DNA of 64,000 nucleotides. It comes from Hofstenia miamia (lineage: Eukaryota > Xenacoelomorpha > Acoela > Hofsteniidae). This document shows positions 45,150 to 58,979 of the stretch, piece after piece (the first letter of the stretch is position 1; every line of letters begins with the position of its first letter). Below the pieces are notes generated by a model, which did not search any database, was not told the DNA's origin, and worked only from the letters and a program-made list of their open reading frames with translations. The position numbers and the translations under genes were made by a program. The DNA lies in assembly GCA_900660155.1 (NCBI GenBank), contig CABFPE010000602.1, positions 159,138 to 223,137 of the forward strand, read 5' to 3'.

Positions 45150-46300
45150 ATGGTATCTGCTGGGAATCGCTGCGGTGGCTCCACCAGTACATTGGATGAA
45201 TGTGCCAAATGTAAGAAAAGAACAGACGATCAATCCTGGGTTCAATGTGACGATTGTGAATCTTGGTTTTATCTATCATGTACGAAACTTCCATTGGAAG
45301 ATTTTTAAGTATATATCTAATATCAAGAATTTATCCTATTGTTGTGAAATTTGTTTGAAATCAACAACAAAAAAATCAAAATCAAGACTACCTGCTTCGA
45401 TAGAAGATTATGTTGCATTAAAAAAGAATCACTGAAAGAAGTCATAATTAAAAAGATTCACAAGTTTTCTGTTCCCGTGGTTAGTGGTGTTTCTAATTCG
45501 GAAGAACAGAATTCTAAACGGGAAGCTATACCAAATGCAATAAGAATAATAGGAATACCAGACACTTAGACATACAAATGGAAAACGACAAAGTACAAGT
45601 GAAAAACTTCGTTAATTTTATTAATGTTAACTGTGGGATTGATGACCTCCAGCGAGTAAGTAAAAAGTCCAAAAATATACGCGTCCTCTTCTGGTTATAT
45701 TAGATAGATATGGCATAAACGTAAAGTGCTATCATCACTGTATAGGTTAGCTAACTAAGATCAGCGAATATATGTATAACTGATCTATCTACTGAAGACT
45801 TAGCGAAACAACGCGAATGCTTGCAAAGACGACGTGAGTTAATAAATAACAATGAAGCTACATCAAAAAACATTCGCATCGGAAATCTGACACTACAGGT
45901 GACTATGCTTGAATCCAGCTTCCCCGTATTTTATAACTCAATGTAAGATCTCTGAAAAAGCCAAATGCAAATCTACTCTTGCACAGTGATTTATATATCA
46001 ACAATATCGATCTTTGTTTCATTTGTGAGCCTTGGCTCAATTCCAACATATAAGACAACTAAGTTAACATACACGGCTATGAAATTTGCAGACATGTAGA
46101 AATATCAATAACTCAAGCAGGTCAATGGGTGGAGGTGTTTGTATATGCTACAAATCGCATCTTGATTTCCAAATTTTAAAAGTGGAAGATGAATCACAGA
46201 TGAATATTCTCTGGGGTATTCTAAATTCCAATCCCCCGCATATCTTTGCGGTGATATATTACCCTCCTTCAATAAATAAACGCCGATGATACAGTAATTC
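45150..46300 (+). mobile_element. 5' part of a LINE (PHD-like ORF1 finger and endonuclease start)
   Basis: 45150-45308 encodes ECAKCKKR, then VQCDDCESWFYLSC, a PHD-like zinc finger as found in ORF1 proteins of CR1/L2-type LINEs. 46086-46289 encodes SMGGGVCICYKSHLDF and IFAVIYYPPS, matching the start of the LINE endonuclease (GGGV...YRPPS). The frames between are broken and no reverse transcriptase follows, so it is a truncated dead copy. Confidence 0.65.
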
Positions 46301-46899
46301 TTGGGTGCTACTTGAAAGAAGCGCCAATTTGATTTTGTGGTAAGCAGCGCAGTCACTGTGTATGAAATTGGGATTTGTTAGCAATTCTCACAGAATACCA
46401 TTACTCTGCATACATGTAAACAATCTCTAAATTTGTAATGCTGCCCTCAAATCATTTAAAAAGTAATAAACGCTTCATGTGATATTTAAAACAAATTTCA
46501 CGAACACACGACTACGCAAATTTTAAACATTGCGATTATACATTTTATTCTACAGCTAAAGACTTTATAAACACTACTTGAAAATTCAAAATTTAAGAAC
46601 ATTTTAATTCTCGGTTGTAGTTATTAAAAATTTCAAAGTAACATTTCAGATTTGCTAATTGGCTTTAATAAAAAACATCATATAAGCAGTTCGTCTTAAT
46701 TATTTAAAGGTCGAATTTGAGTCGTTTGTACTTATTAATGACATAAGGAACTTTTGTTGACAAAATTTGCTAAAAAATAAGCATGAATAAAACATACGTA
46801 CCAATTATATCAAAAAGCAGTTGTTTATATAGATATAATCTAGACTAAATGATAAAATATTACACTTGATTTCATAAAAAATACCCTTATAAATATTTT
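46301..46899. other. Region without recognised gene
   Basis: AT-rich sequence with ordinary CpG content, left of the CpG-poor domain. 46836-46905 is similar, in direct orientation, to 48211-48275. Confidence 0.45.
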
Positions 46900-48440
46900 A
46901 GGTTGGTACTTTTTATCAACATACGAAATCTTGAAACCAACATAGAGAACCTTGAAATCAACATAGCAACTCTTTATGACAATATGAACAAAAATTTAGC
47001 ATGAATAAGGTATGTGTACCAATTATATCAAAAGAGACATCAAAATTTAGGTTTTGGGTCACTCCAAATGAAATCACCTAATAGTTCCATGGGCCACGTC
47101 TCAGATTTTGTCCATATTTACACCATAGGATGATTTCAATAAAATAACACTATCCTGAAAATTTCAGCTTCATTCCGTTTGTGATTTAAGAATTATGGCT
47201 CTTTGAATTTTGAAAAAAAATTCAAAATTTGCCTATTGGCAGCTGCAAGCAAAAAATCTGCAACTTTGGATACAAATAACTACTCATATAAAAAAACCAA
47301 TCTGTCTGAAATTTCGACTCTGAGTAGTTTTCAACCTGTAAACATTATTTTTGCTATCCGATTTTATGGGAAATGCTTAATTTTGGAGTTAAAGACTCTT
47401 CAAAATGCTAAAAAAAGGCCTTTTTAAGGGGTCCTGTGAGTTTTTTGGAGAACTATAGAAAATGTATAAATGGCACAACATCCAAAAATACATTTGATAA
47501 TGTTTACTTTATATATTAATATATAGTAAATGCTAAAAATATATCTTGAATCTACTAATATGTAAAATTTGAGCTTCAGTTTTAACTCCTTTCACTTCAT
47601 CCTGCACTCACCAAATGAGTACATATTTTTGATATTTTCTGAAATAACACTTAAAATAGAGGCTGGTACAGAGCCTAAGGCATTATACTGGCTATATTTT
47701 TAGCATTTACTATATATTAATATATAAAGTAAACATTATCAAAGGTATTTTTGGATGTTGTGTCATTTATACATTCTCTATAGCTCTCCAAAAAACTCAT
47801 AGGACCCATTAAAAAGGCCTTTTTTAGCATTTTGAAGAGTCTTTAACTCCAAAATTAAGCATTTCCCATAAAATCTGATAGCAAAAATAATGTTTATAGG
47901 TTGAAAACTACTCAGAGTCCAAATTTCAGACAGATTGTGTTTTCTATGAGTAGTTATTTGTATCCAAAGTTGCAGATTTTTTACTTGCAGCTGCCAATAG
48001 GCATTTTTTGAAAATTTTGGGCAAAATTCAAAGAGCCATAATTCTTAAATCACAAAAGGAATCAAGCTGAAATTTTCAGGATAGTGTTATTTTATTGAAA
48101 TAATCCCATGGTGTAAATATGGACAAAATCTGAGATGTGACCCATGGGCACTTTGAAAAAACTAGGTGATTTCACTAGGAATGACCCTTTTAGCAGTTTC
48201 ATTAAGTTGTAATCTAGACTAAATGCTAAAATATTATACTTGACTTCATAAAAAAAACTCTGATAAATATTTTAACATACACATGAGAAAATTTTAAATG
48301 ACCCATCTAATGTTATTAATCTTCATTCCTCATTCATGCTAAATTTTTGTTCATATTGTCATGATGATTTGCTATGTGGATCTCAAGGTTCCCTATGTTG
48401 GTTTCAAGATTTCATATGTTGATAGAAAGTACCAACCAAT
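46900..48440. repeat. Long foldback (inverted repeat, arms to about 500 bp)
   Basis: 47045-47560 pairs with 47690-48195 in reverse complement with about 90 percent identity by eye. An outer pair, 46900-47025 and 48325-48440, also matches inverted (GGTTGGTACTTT and its complement). The loop of about 130 bases (47560-47690) is unrelated. This is the architecture of a Foldback-like DNA element or of a transposon with long terminal inverted repeats. No frame resembles a transposase. Confidence 0.75.
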
Positions 48441-50505
48441 ATTTTAATATGAGAAAATTTTGACTGGTCTATCTAATCATTTTTTAGTTGTGCAAAATTT
48501 TTGCACATTTTGTCAAAAAGATTTGCTATGTTGATCTCAAGGTTCTGTATGTTTAATTGAAGATTCCCTATGTTGGTAAAAAGAACCAACCAATTTGAGT
48601 TGGTGAGCCCTAGTTCCCTTTTTTATATTTCAAGTTTGAGTTCAAGAATTTTTTAGAAGAAAATTCTGAGATTGTTCAATTTTTCAATTCCAAGTTTATT
48701 AGAGTAAAACAATCTTTATTTTGCAATAACTCAGTTTAATAAACTAAAGATTATTATTTATGATTTATAAAATTTACTATAATTTAACATTTATGGTAGT
48801 TTCAAATTGATTAACTAAGAGCTGACAACCACTACTCTAAAATTGACAATGCAAATTTTGTTTGCAGAATTTGCACAATCCCTGATTTACCAATTGTCAA
48901 AAATTTGTGAACATTGTCATTTCTGCCAAAAATTGTAGCATTTGATCTTCTTAGCAATAAAAATGCTGGATTTTGCTAAAACATTTCAATTTCATATATC
49001 AGTTCAATTGACCCTTTTGGCAGTTTTAAATCTAACTTAAAAATGAGCAAATTGTTTTGCCATATTTCAACAAATTAAATGTCACATGCATTCCAAAAAT
49101 TGTGTAGGTCATAATTCAATAGCATCAACAGTAGGCAGATATATTAACATATACTCTTGTGATAGAATACAAATGTAAATGGCTAATTTCTAGTAAGTTG
49201 CAAATCTAAGCAAATCACAATTGTTTTTGAGAATGGTTGGTATTTGTGAAGTGCTCTTGATTGCATTGAAACACTACACACTGGAGAATCTTCTTGTCAA
49301 TGTTCTCAAACTATCTCCTCAAATTTACCAAACTTTAGTTAATTGGGTTTTCTCTTTGTTGCTACTGTACCTGTCCATGTCTACCACCAACCTCCATGAT
49401 GTTATCTGCTTTACTTGCAATGTTGCTATCAAAGACAAATTCATCTTTGCATGTGCCTACTGTAATGTTAGCTACAATTTAACTAAAACTTGTTCAAATT
49501 TTTCTAGCAACTACTTTGAAATGCTCATCAGATCATCACTTTCTGCAATACTTGCACTGACACTGAAAAAAAGCATGCTTTTCTCAGTTACTCCATGAAA
49601 TTCACATCTTTTGAAGATGAACTCACATCACATAAGAAAACTCTGAATGATGTTGACCACTCTATACATGAATTGTCAAGGCTAAATCAGAAAATATTTA
49701 CTGTTATGGCCATTTTGCTACTAATCAAAATCAGACTGTTATTATTCACCTTAATTCAGAATGGGATTATCACCATGTCATTAGTTGATCATCAAACCAT
49801 TTCTCACCATTCTATTCTTAATAATCAAAGAGTGAATAAAGTTAAAAAAATATGCATTTATTGGAGAGCTTCAACATCTAAACCAATCAAAATAATGTAT
49901 CATCACTGATGTATTAACTCATAGAAGAATGAAAGACGAAAGTGTATCCATCCATCTAAACTCTTTTTAACCTGTAAAATGTGTTTTGTAATGTGTTTTA
50001 TCCCTAATACACCATTCATGGGTATTTTTATCAGTTTCAAAGGAAATAATTATAAAATTATGTATTTAAAGTTAATTGTATATTTTATTAAAGCAAATAC
50101 ACTTCAATGTTTTAAAATATCAATTTTCACAAAAACCAACTAATTTCTTAACAATACTTGGGATTTTTTGCAAATAGGCTAATTGTTAAGATATCTACTA
50201 TACACTTATGTAAACTATGCATATACATGACTAAATATTTCTCCAAATATTATGATACATGATAGACCTGGTTGGATTCAATACAATCCCTTATTAATAA
50301 AGAGATATAATGTCAGTACAATTATTCATTAAGGCTGCTAGCATATATAACAAATTCTCCAACACATGAACATGTAAATTCTAAAATTATTCATAGATTG
50401 ATTGTGTAATGCACAAATAACTGCACCCTCTAAATACACCCCCTTATATTATTCAATTACAGGTTTATGACTAATCAATTAGCACCTGTCAATCAATTCT
50501 TAACA
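48441..50505 (+). pseudogene. Unclear transposon-derived frames (possible LINE ORF1)
   Basis: Two overlapping frames at 49221-49598 and 49595-49909 lack clear homology. The first has spaced cysteines (CFTCNVAIKD, then CAYCNVSY and TC) like a PHD-type finger of LINE ORF1 proteins; the second looks like a coiled coil (HSIHELSRLNQ). The rest of the stretch has no recognised gene. Confidence 0.3.
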
Positions 50506-51942
50506 AATGTGACAAATGCCTTTTGTTGAAATTGGTTTTACAATTTCATCAAAATATTTTTGTTAGAGATTCCTTTGGAATCTCTCCTAAAAACAAGTTA
50601 TCTGAAATAATGTCATTGACCTAACTAGTGCAAATCAATTTTAACAATGTAGGAAGCTAAATGTAACACTTTAATGTAGCTTATCTTGTTCTTTCTTATT
50701 AGATTAATCCAGGGTGCTTAAAGCTAAATTAAATCTGATATGGCTTCAAAATGGAGGAAATGGGAAAAGAAAACTGATGTGTTCTGTAATATTTGTGGAA
50801 GGTATACCTTGCCAAAGCAAGAGATCAAGATTACAGAATTTGTACAGAAGGCTTACTTCTCTTACTTTGGAATAAAGCTTGGAGATCAAGACGACCCTTG
50901 GGCTCCTCATTTAGGTTGCAAGTCCTGTATTGAACATCTCAGAGAATGGACAAATGGAAAAAGAAAAACAGGATTAAGCTTTGGTGTGACTGTGGCTTAG
51001 AGGGAGCCTTCAAATAATGTAAATAACTTATTTTCACATGGTGAGCCTTGCTGGGGTGAGTTCAAGAATAATCTCCAAAGTAGAATATCCCAATATTCCA
51101 TCAGCTATTAGACCTATTCTCCATTCCAATGATCTCCCAGTCCCAGTTTTCCTAGCTTTAAGAAATCCAAACAATGAAGACACTAGTGGATCTTCTACTG
51201 AACAAGATATGGATGCTGATGATGATGATTTCACTTGCAGTGTACAAGATCCACTAAAACTAAGACTATTTAGCCAGGATGCATTTAATGACTTGATTCA
51301 TGATCTTGGTCTCCTCAAGATGTCTGCTGAGTTGCTAACAAGCAGACTAAGTAAATGAAATCTCTTAACTGCAGATACTAAATTCACTTTTTACTGAAAA
51401 AGGGAAAAAAGCTTCCTGAAGTTTTTTGGTATAGAAAATTACTTTGTATTTTGCAATGATGTCAAAGTCCTTTTTAAAGCTTTGGGCTGTGAATATGGAA
51501 GCAGTGAGTGGAGGCTGTTTATTGACAGCTATAAAGCTAGTTTAAAATGTGTGCTGCTCAATAATGGGAATCAGTATGCATCTGTACCAATTGGACACTC
51601 AGTTGTTTTGAAAGAAAGTTATGACAGTATGGCAATGGCTTTGAACAAAATAAAGTACAGTGAGAATAACTGGACAAATGTGGATAGTTGAAAGTGATCT
51701 GCATCTTGCTTGACCAACAAAGTAGATTTACAAAGTTTCCCTGGTTTTTATGTTTATGGGACAGTCAAGCTCATCAAGAACACTGGGTTAGGAATAAATG
51801 ACCAAAGAGGTGAAAAAAATATTTTGCATCCTCCCTTGATTAACCCCAGTAATGTTTTGCTTCCTCCACTACATATTAAACTGGGAGTGATGAAACTATT
51901 TTAAAGGCAGTAAATAAGAAAGGTGATTGTTTTAGATATCTC
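50506..51942 (+). repeat. First printing of a 1437-bp segment, ends at a single N
   Basis: It is repeated at 51944-53380 (offset 1438) after the N at 51943. I noticed two differences (near 50822 and 50957). This is what two haplotype contigs left unmerged would give. It holds the N-terminal part of the transposon-derived gene described at 52178-53835. Confidence 0.9.
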
Positions 51943-52177
51943 NAATGTGACAAATGCCTTTTGTTGAAATTGGTTTTACAATTTCATCAAAATATTTTTG
52001 TTAGAGATTCCTTTGGAATCTCTCCTAAAAACAAGTTATCTGAAATAATGTCATTGACCTAACTAGTGCAAATCAATTTTAACAATGTAGGAAGCTAAAT
52101 GTAACACTTTAATGTAGCTTATCTTGTTCTTTCTTATTAGATTAATCCAGGGTGCTTAAAGCTAAATTAAATCTGAT

Positions 52178-53835
52178 ATGGCTTCAAAATGGAGGAAATG
52201 GGAAAAGAAAACTGATGTGTTCTGTAATATTTGTGGAAGGTATACCTTGCCAAAGCAAGAGGTCAAGATTACAGAATTTGTACAGAAGGCTTACTTCTCT
52301 TACTTTGGAATAAAGCTTGGAGATCAAGACGACCCTTGGGCTCCTCATTTAGGTTGCAAGTCCTGTATTGAACATCTCAGAGAATGGACAAATGGGAAAA
52401 GAAAAACAGGATTAAGCTTTGGTGTGACTGTGGCTTAGAGGGAGCCTTCAAATAATGTAAATAACTTATTTTCACATGGTGAGCCTTGCTGGGGTGAGTT
52501 CAAGAATAATCTCCAAAGTAGAATATCCCAATATTCCATCAGCTATTAGACCTATTCTCCATTCCAATGATCTCCCAGTCCCAGTTTTCCTAGCTTTAAG
52601 AAATCCAAACAATGAAGACACTAGTGGATCTTCTACTGAACAAGATATGGATGCTGATGATGATGATTTCACTTGCAGTGTACAAGATCCACTAAAACTA
52701 AGACTATTTAGCCAGGATGCATTTAATGACTTGATTCATGATCTTGGTCTCCTCAAGATGTCTGCTGAGTTGCTAACAAGCAGACTAAGTAAATGAAATC
52801 TCTTAACTGCAGATACTAAATTCACTTTTTACTGAAAAAGGGAAAAAAGCTTCCTGAAGTTTTTTGGTATAGAAAATTACTTTGTATTTTGCAATGATGT
52901 CAAAGTCCTTTTTAAAGCTTTGGGCTGTGAATATGGAAGCAGTGAGTGGAGGCTGTTTATTGACAGCTATAAAGCTAGTTTAAAATGTGTGCTGCTCAAT
53001 AATGGGAATCAGTATGCATCTGTACCAATTGGACACTCAGTTGTTTTGAAAGAAAGTTATGACAGTATGGCAATGGCTTTGAACAAAATAAAGTACAGTG
53101 AGAATAACTGGACAAATGTGGATAGTTGAAAGTGATCTGCATCTTGCTTGACCAACAAAGTAGATTTACAAAGTTTCCCTGGTTTTTATGTTTATGGGAC
53201 AGTCAAGCTCATCAAGAACACTGGGTTAGGAATAAATGACCAAAGAGGTGAAAAAAATATTTTGCATCCTCCCTTGATTAACCCCAGTAATGTTTTGCTT
53301 CCTCCACTACATATTAAACTGGGAGTGATGAAACTATTTTAAAGGCAGTAAATAAGAAAGGTGATTGTTTTAGATATCTCTGTGACAAATTCCCTGCTTT
53401 AAGTACCAAAAATTGAGGGCTGGTATTTTTGATGGTCCACAGATCTGCTGCATAATGAAAGACAAAAAGTTTGTGTTAACCATGACAGTTTTAGAGAAAG
53501 ATGCTTGGGTCTCTTTTTCAGCAGTAGTTGATAACTTTCTAAGAAACTTTAAAGCTTTGAACTACAGAGAACTAGTAAACTAGCTTTTAACATCATATCA
53601 AAAGTTAGGATGCAACATGAGTGTGAAGCTATATTTTCTTCATAGTCACATTGACTATTTTCCAGAAAATTTGGGAGCAATGAGCAAAGAACAAGGAGAA
53701 CATTTTCATCAGGACTTAAAAATGATGTAGAAAAGGTATCAAGGGTATTGGAATGAAAACATGATTGCAGACTAGTGCTGGTTCCTTAAAAGAGATGTTG
53801 CTGGTAGCTGTTCACAAAAAGCACAGAAATAAAAA
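52178..53835 (+). pseudogene. Broken copy of a multi-copy invertebrate transposon-like gene
   Basis: The first frame reads MASKWRKWEKKTDVFCNICG, then GDQDDPWAPHLGCKSC and REWTNGKRK, with four cysteines in zinc-finger spacing. Later blocks read YPNIPSAIRPILHSNDLPVP, LFSQDAFNDLIHDLGL, EWRLFIDSYKASLKCVLLN and SVPIGHSVVLKESYDS, and near 53.6-53.8 kb a segment with FLHSHIDYFPENLGA. The order matches a large protein family present in many copies in arthropods, molluscs and cnidarians and usually left uncharacterised; I recall it as transposon-like, class unknown. The copy is broken in several places. A partial allelic printing precedes it. Confidence 0.6.
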
Positions 53836-54675
53836 TGTATCTCTTGAGTTTTAAAATGTCAATGCCATATTTTCTTTTGTACAGAGGATGTTTTGCCTAA
53901 TGTGAAATTTTGACATGATGTGGTGTTTTGAATTCCATTTGTTGCTCCTGTTCTTCATAGTTCAATCTGTGTTGTATATCATGTAAGCTGCTATATGTCA
54001 TGTTCCTCTTTGTTTTATTAAGGTGAATGAAGTGATTTTTCTTTTACTTTCTGCTAATTTCACTTACTTAATATAATAGAAAAGGTCTAATGATTGAGAA
54101 CACTTCAATTAACTCCATGGTGTAAAAACTGTATAGACAGTGATTGGGTTCACTCTACAAATTCAAAATCACCATTTTCAATAATATTAAATTGTGCAAA
54201 AACTAGAACATATAGAAAAACTCTGATCAAATTTTTGGAATCAGTTCCCCAAAATTACCCTAAAACCATTCTTTTTTCACAATCCCCATGGAATTCATTT
54301 TTAATTGTTGGCCTGTGTAATTAACTCTAAAAAATAAATTTACCACAAAATTTTACAAAAAATAATTTGTAAAATAGTGGTGATGTTTACAAAGTTTCTT
54401 TGTCCTTACACATCACACACTGTTTTTCAAAGATGTAGGCACAAGTTTAAGCATGTTTTACTTCAAATAAAGATGGTTTTACTTCAAATTCCATATAATG
54501 ATAAACAACACAAATTATTAACAGGTTTGAGATTGAAGGCAATGCATTTTGAACTGGCAAATGCATCTACACACAAACAATGAGGTATGTTGATACTTTT
54601 GTTTGATAACCTATGCATACTATAATATTTCACATTTAATCAAGTATTTTTTTTAAATTTACACCTTAAAGTAAA
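53836..54675. other. Region without recognised gene
   Basis: CpG-free AT-rich sequence. Short frames at 54094-54324 and 54377-54583 show nothing recognisable. Confidence 0.45.
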
Positions 54676-55016
54676 TGGGGGATTTTCACTAAAATTAAAA
54701 CTTAGATATTTTTAGCCAAAAATATTAAATTTAGTTTAAATTTTGCAAAAATCCATTGTCTTTTGCTTGTCTGATGATGTCACTAATTTTAAAATTCACA
54801 GAAATTTATTAATTTTTTGCTTGTGTTCATTTTAGAAATTAAGAGTTGTGTGATCATATAGGTAGTGACATCATCAAACAAGAAAGAGCCAGTTAACTTC
54901 TACAAAATTTAGCAAATATTTATTAATGGTTGCTATATTTTTAAAGAATTTAAACTAAATTAAACATTTTTAGATAAAAAGTTTTAATTTTAAATTTTAG
55001 TGAAAATCCCCCATTA
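54676..55016. mobile_element. Inverted-repeat element with ATGGGGGATTTTCACT ends
   Basis: The left end ATGGGGGATTTTCACTAAAA faces its complement at the right (TTTTAGTGAAAATCCCCCAT). Longer imperfect pairing continues inward, including GATGATGTCACTA against its complement. 341 bp, non-coding. The target duplication is unclear. Confidence 0.6.
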
Positions 55017-55027
55017 CACATTTTGAT

Positions 55028-55400
55028 TTTTGCTACATTGAATATTTTGTTTACTCATATGCAATTTAAATTTTCTATTTTTATAACTAGCAACTTACCA
55101 AAACTATAAATTATACACATTGATTTTTGCATTGTTGTGTCATTTGGATGATAGTTACTGAACATTTATTTCAATTGTTTTCATCATCTAAGTATATTAT
55201 AATATTTCACACTTAATCAAGCATGTTTTTTAAATTTCCACTTTAAACTAAATTATATGTATCAATTTTTGTTATGTTGAGTATTTTGTTTAATTGCAAA
55301 CACTCAAAATTTACTATTTTTATAACTAGTAGCTTACTGAAACTAGAAATTATACACATTAATATTTGCCTTGTTGTGTCATTTGGATGATATTTACTGT
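55028..55400. repeat. Imperfect direct repeat pair, about 235 bp apart
   Basis: 55028-55160 and 55266-55400 share blocks such as TTTTTATAACTAG and TTGTGTCATTTGGATGAT. A related block (TATAATATTTCAC-TTAATCAAG) occurs near 54617 and 55198, so the array was interrupted by the element at 54676-55016. Confidence 0.6.
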
Positions 55401-58400
55401 AGAACATAAATTAAATTTTTCCAAGTCAGCAGAGTTTGTTATGGTTATGTGATTTTATAGACATTGTTTTTGTTATTATTATAATATATATATTATATTA
55501 TTATAATATATTATAATATTACTTTGTAATTTTCTTGAAATTCTATCATTTTAATACATGCATCTATATTTTTTGCATGTGAATAATACACTATTTAAAA
55601 ACATTTGTATGTTTAGAATGGGGAATGCATCATGGGGTTTACAAATTTAATGATTGGAAATTATATCTATAGAAGGAAAAAAATCAACATAAACTAGGAA
55701 TAACCAATGTGTCATCATATTCATGCATTAAAGTTACAATAACAAAAAATCTATGTAATGTATACACCCATGCAAAAGTTATAAAGCAAATAAAAGTGAA
55801 AATCATGCAAAGAAGACAAAGAAGTGGAAAACAGAAAACCATGTAAATGTATACAGCCATGCAAAGTCATAAACCAAATAAAGTGAAAAACATGAAAAGT
55901 TGAGAAAAGATGTATTAGTCTACAAATGATTACAACCTGAAAAATCATGTGCAAAGCTGACAAAAGATGTAACAGTCAGCAAATGTGTACATCTCATGAA
56001 AATCCATATAAATAAAAAAAGAATTGCATAGAAAAGATTGTTGTGTAAAACTAATGTAATAATAGTGTATTAATAAAAGCAGCATGTATATGTATAAATC
56101 CTACTAGTGACATCACATGTATAATTTTTCAGAAAGCAAAATTGGCTTTATCATGAAAGTCTATATATCATATGCCTGTAATGTTTAAGTATGAAGCAAT
56201 TAAATTACATTAATTGTATAGATGTTTTAATCATTAAATGTGTGTGTGTTTGTGGAATTTTTTACAATGGAAAAATAGCAGTGTATTTGAAAAAACAAAA
56301 AAGGAGGACTTTTGCATGTAATGTATTGATTCCCAAATCAAATTACATTTGTACATAGAACTGGTTAAACAATAGAAATGTAAGGAATTTTTTATGGATA
56401 GGAAAATTATTATTCAGCAATGCATCATCAAAGACATGATGTAAACCCCAATTAGTCAGCTAATGTATGCAATCATAGGTAAGTATGCAAACTAAGTAAC
56501 ATGTGATATAGTCAGGTATATTAACAAAAACATGTAATGAAATTAGCCACATAAATTAGTCACTATAGCAAACACATGTTTATTAATCATTGTAAAATTT
56601 AGCCTTGTAAATATCACAAACATTAAAAATTAATCAGTAACTAAATTGTTTCCAGATGGTCTTGAAACCCCATCTCAATATCTGTGAATCTGTGATGACG
56701 TCATTTTGACACTTATTTCAACTACTTATATATATAATGATGGATGATCATACAGTAATGGTTTAGAGTAATTCTGATTGCTGATAAATTAACAAGGTGA
56801 AAAATTTGCTGTCAAGGATAGCCACTTGGGAAGATTTCAGTCCAAAACATTGATGGTAGATGATTTCACTCTCTCACTGAATTGATTATAAAAAGAACAT
56901 TTCTTCAATTGTCTGAGATGAAAAGATGGAAAAGATTTGCACTTTATCAAAAAAAATACATTAAAATCTGCAAATTTCTGTGAATATTCAGAATTCTCAA
57001 ATATAATGCATTCCATTAATTCATTTAAATATTATTCAATATATTTTAACAGTCTTTCAATCACAAACTCAGAATTTAGACTGTTTTTTTTAACTGTTTC
57101 CAAGCTCTAATTTAGGTATACATGACAATGAGTTTATGAGTGACAATTATGATTTTCTTTAGTTAATAATTCTAAATCTACAAGTTTAGGGGGTACAGGA
57201 ATTCAACTGTTCACTACTTTAATATGACTATAGAAGGAAATGTTATGTTTTCCATACCCAAATTACATAAATAATATCTTAGAACAGATGTAGTGAAACT
57301 TTCCACCTTTCAATGTCTTTGGGTTTAAATTGGAAATGTAAACAACAATTTTGAAAGCTGAATTACTTGAGATCTTCTATTGTCCAAAATATTACTTATA
57401 CAAATAGTTTTTACTTTCAAATTGAAAATGAATTTTTTACAAATATAATGTTTATTGAAGGCTGGAACATAGACCTTCCAAATTACAATGAAAACTGCAA
57501 GCTTTAAAATTTTCTTTACATTTTAATATTTCACTAATATATATCACAATTCCTTTTAAAATTACTGATAATAGTTAAGGACTTACTATTTCATGACATC
57601 AGATAATTCTCATTCTTGTATTTTTTTATAATTTGAATATCTGTACTCTGATCACTGTCTTATTATTTGTTGGAATTTATTGTCAATTTACTAAATAGAA
57701 AAATATGAAAACTGAAAAGTTATGCTGTGAAGGTAAATCCATTGCAAATATAAAATGAATCAGCATTATGCTCATTGAAATTTTCATAAATTTAGGAAAC
57801 TACAATGGCATGAATGTATCTTTTATTCCTAATAAAATTTAAGTGACTCCAACCTCTTTCTCTTTTTATTTGCATTTAGATATGAAATCATAAAGATGAT
57901 GCATTGCTGAAGAAACTAAACAGCAGACCCTCCTAATACCAATCTGATTACTAAAGCTGGACCAACATTTTACATTTTAAGTGTGTGCATAAGATATTCT
58001 TTGTTTTTCTGATGAATTAATATTGGCAAACACAGTAGGGGAAAAATTACTTGAAGCAATATCTAATTTAGAAATGGTAAATATTGAATTACTTTTTGTA
58101 TTTTTTGTGTAAGCCATTTTGTTAATACTATCCTTATTAGATATATGAGCTGTGCTTACTTACAAAATTTCACTCATTAATATCAAATATGTAATAGTTT
58201 ATATAATAACTTGCAGTTTTCTAAGAAAAGTTTCATTATTTGAATTCATTTTTCCCCTACTTCATAGCACCAAGGTTAAAGATTGCTTAAATTATTTATG
58301 CATTTTAATCACATTTCCAATCTGCAAAGTATTTCAAACAATTCTTCTTTATCAGAATAATGAGTATTTTTGCAAACATGATATTTTCTCCAAATCACAA

Positions 58401-58979
58401 TATGGTTCTCATAGGGTTATTCTACTAGCAGAACTCTAATACAAGGTACTGAAAAATGGAGAAAATTCTAAAATGATAATGAATAGTCTGCAATTGCTTG
58501 GTTAGATCTCTCAAAGGTATTAAATTCCATTTATCAAAATATCTTACAACAAAACATTGAATTTTTAATAATTTCTAATAACACTATAGGTGTCATTTCT
58601 AGTTTCTTGTATAATCATTTACAAAGATTTAACCTTTTTCAGATTTGGTTTGCAATAAAAATGAAAACCTGCATCAATACCTATTTAATATTTACACAAA
58701 TAATTTGTTAGATTAAGCAAAATGAGACATTAAAACAGCATGGAAATGACACAGCATTCCTTAATTTCTCAAAATTCTCTTGAAAAAGAAGTTGAAGCTC
58801 TTAAAAAAATTGTACATCTCTCACTAAACATTTTCCTTCTTCTATACTAATAGTGAATCCATCAAAAACTCAATTCTACATTGCTAATACAAAAACTGAA
58901 TCTACTAATACTTTCCAATATAGAATTAATTTCAACCACAGTAATATATAACAAGTTGAATCATTGAGAAAACCTTGAA
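55401..58979. other. Region without recognised gene
   Basis: CpG-free AT-rich sequence. It contains a two-copy imperfect tandem repeat of about 91 bp (from 55759 and 55850, each with TGTATACA-CCATGCAAA) and a TA-rich palindrome near 55480-55520. I see no gene. Confidence 0.45.
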
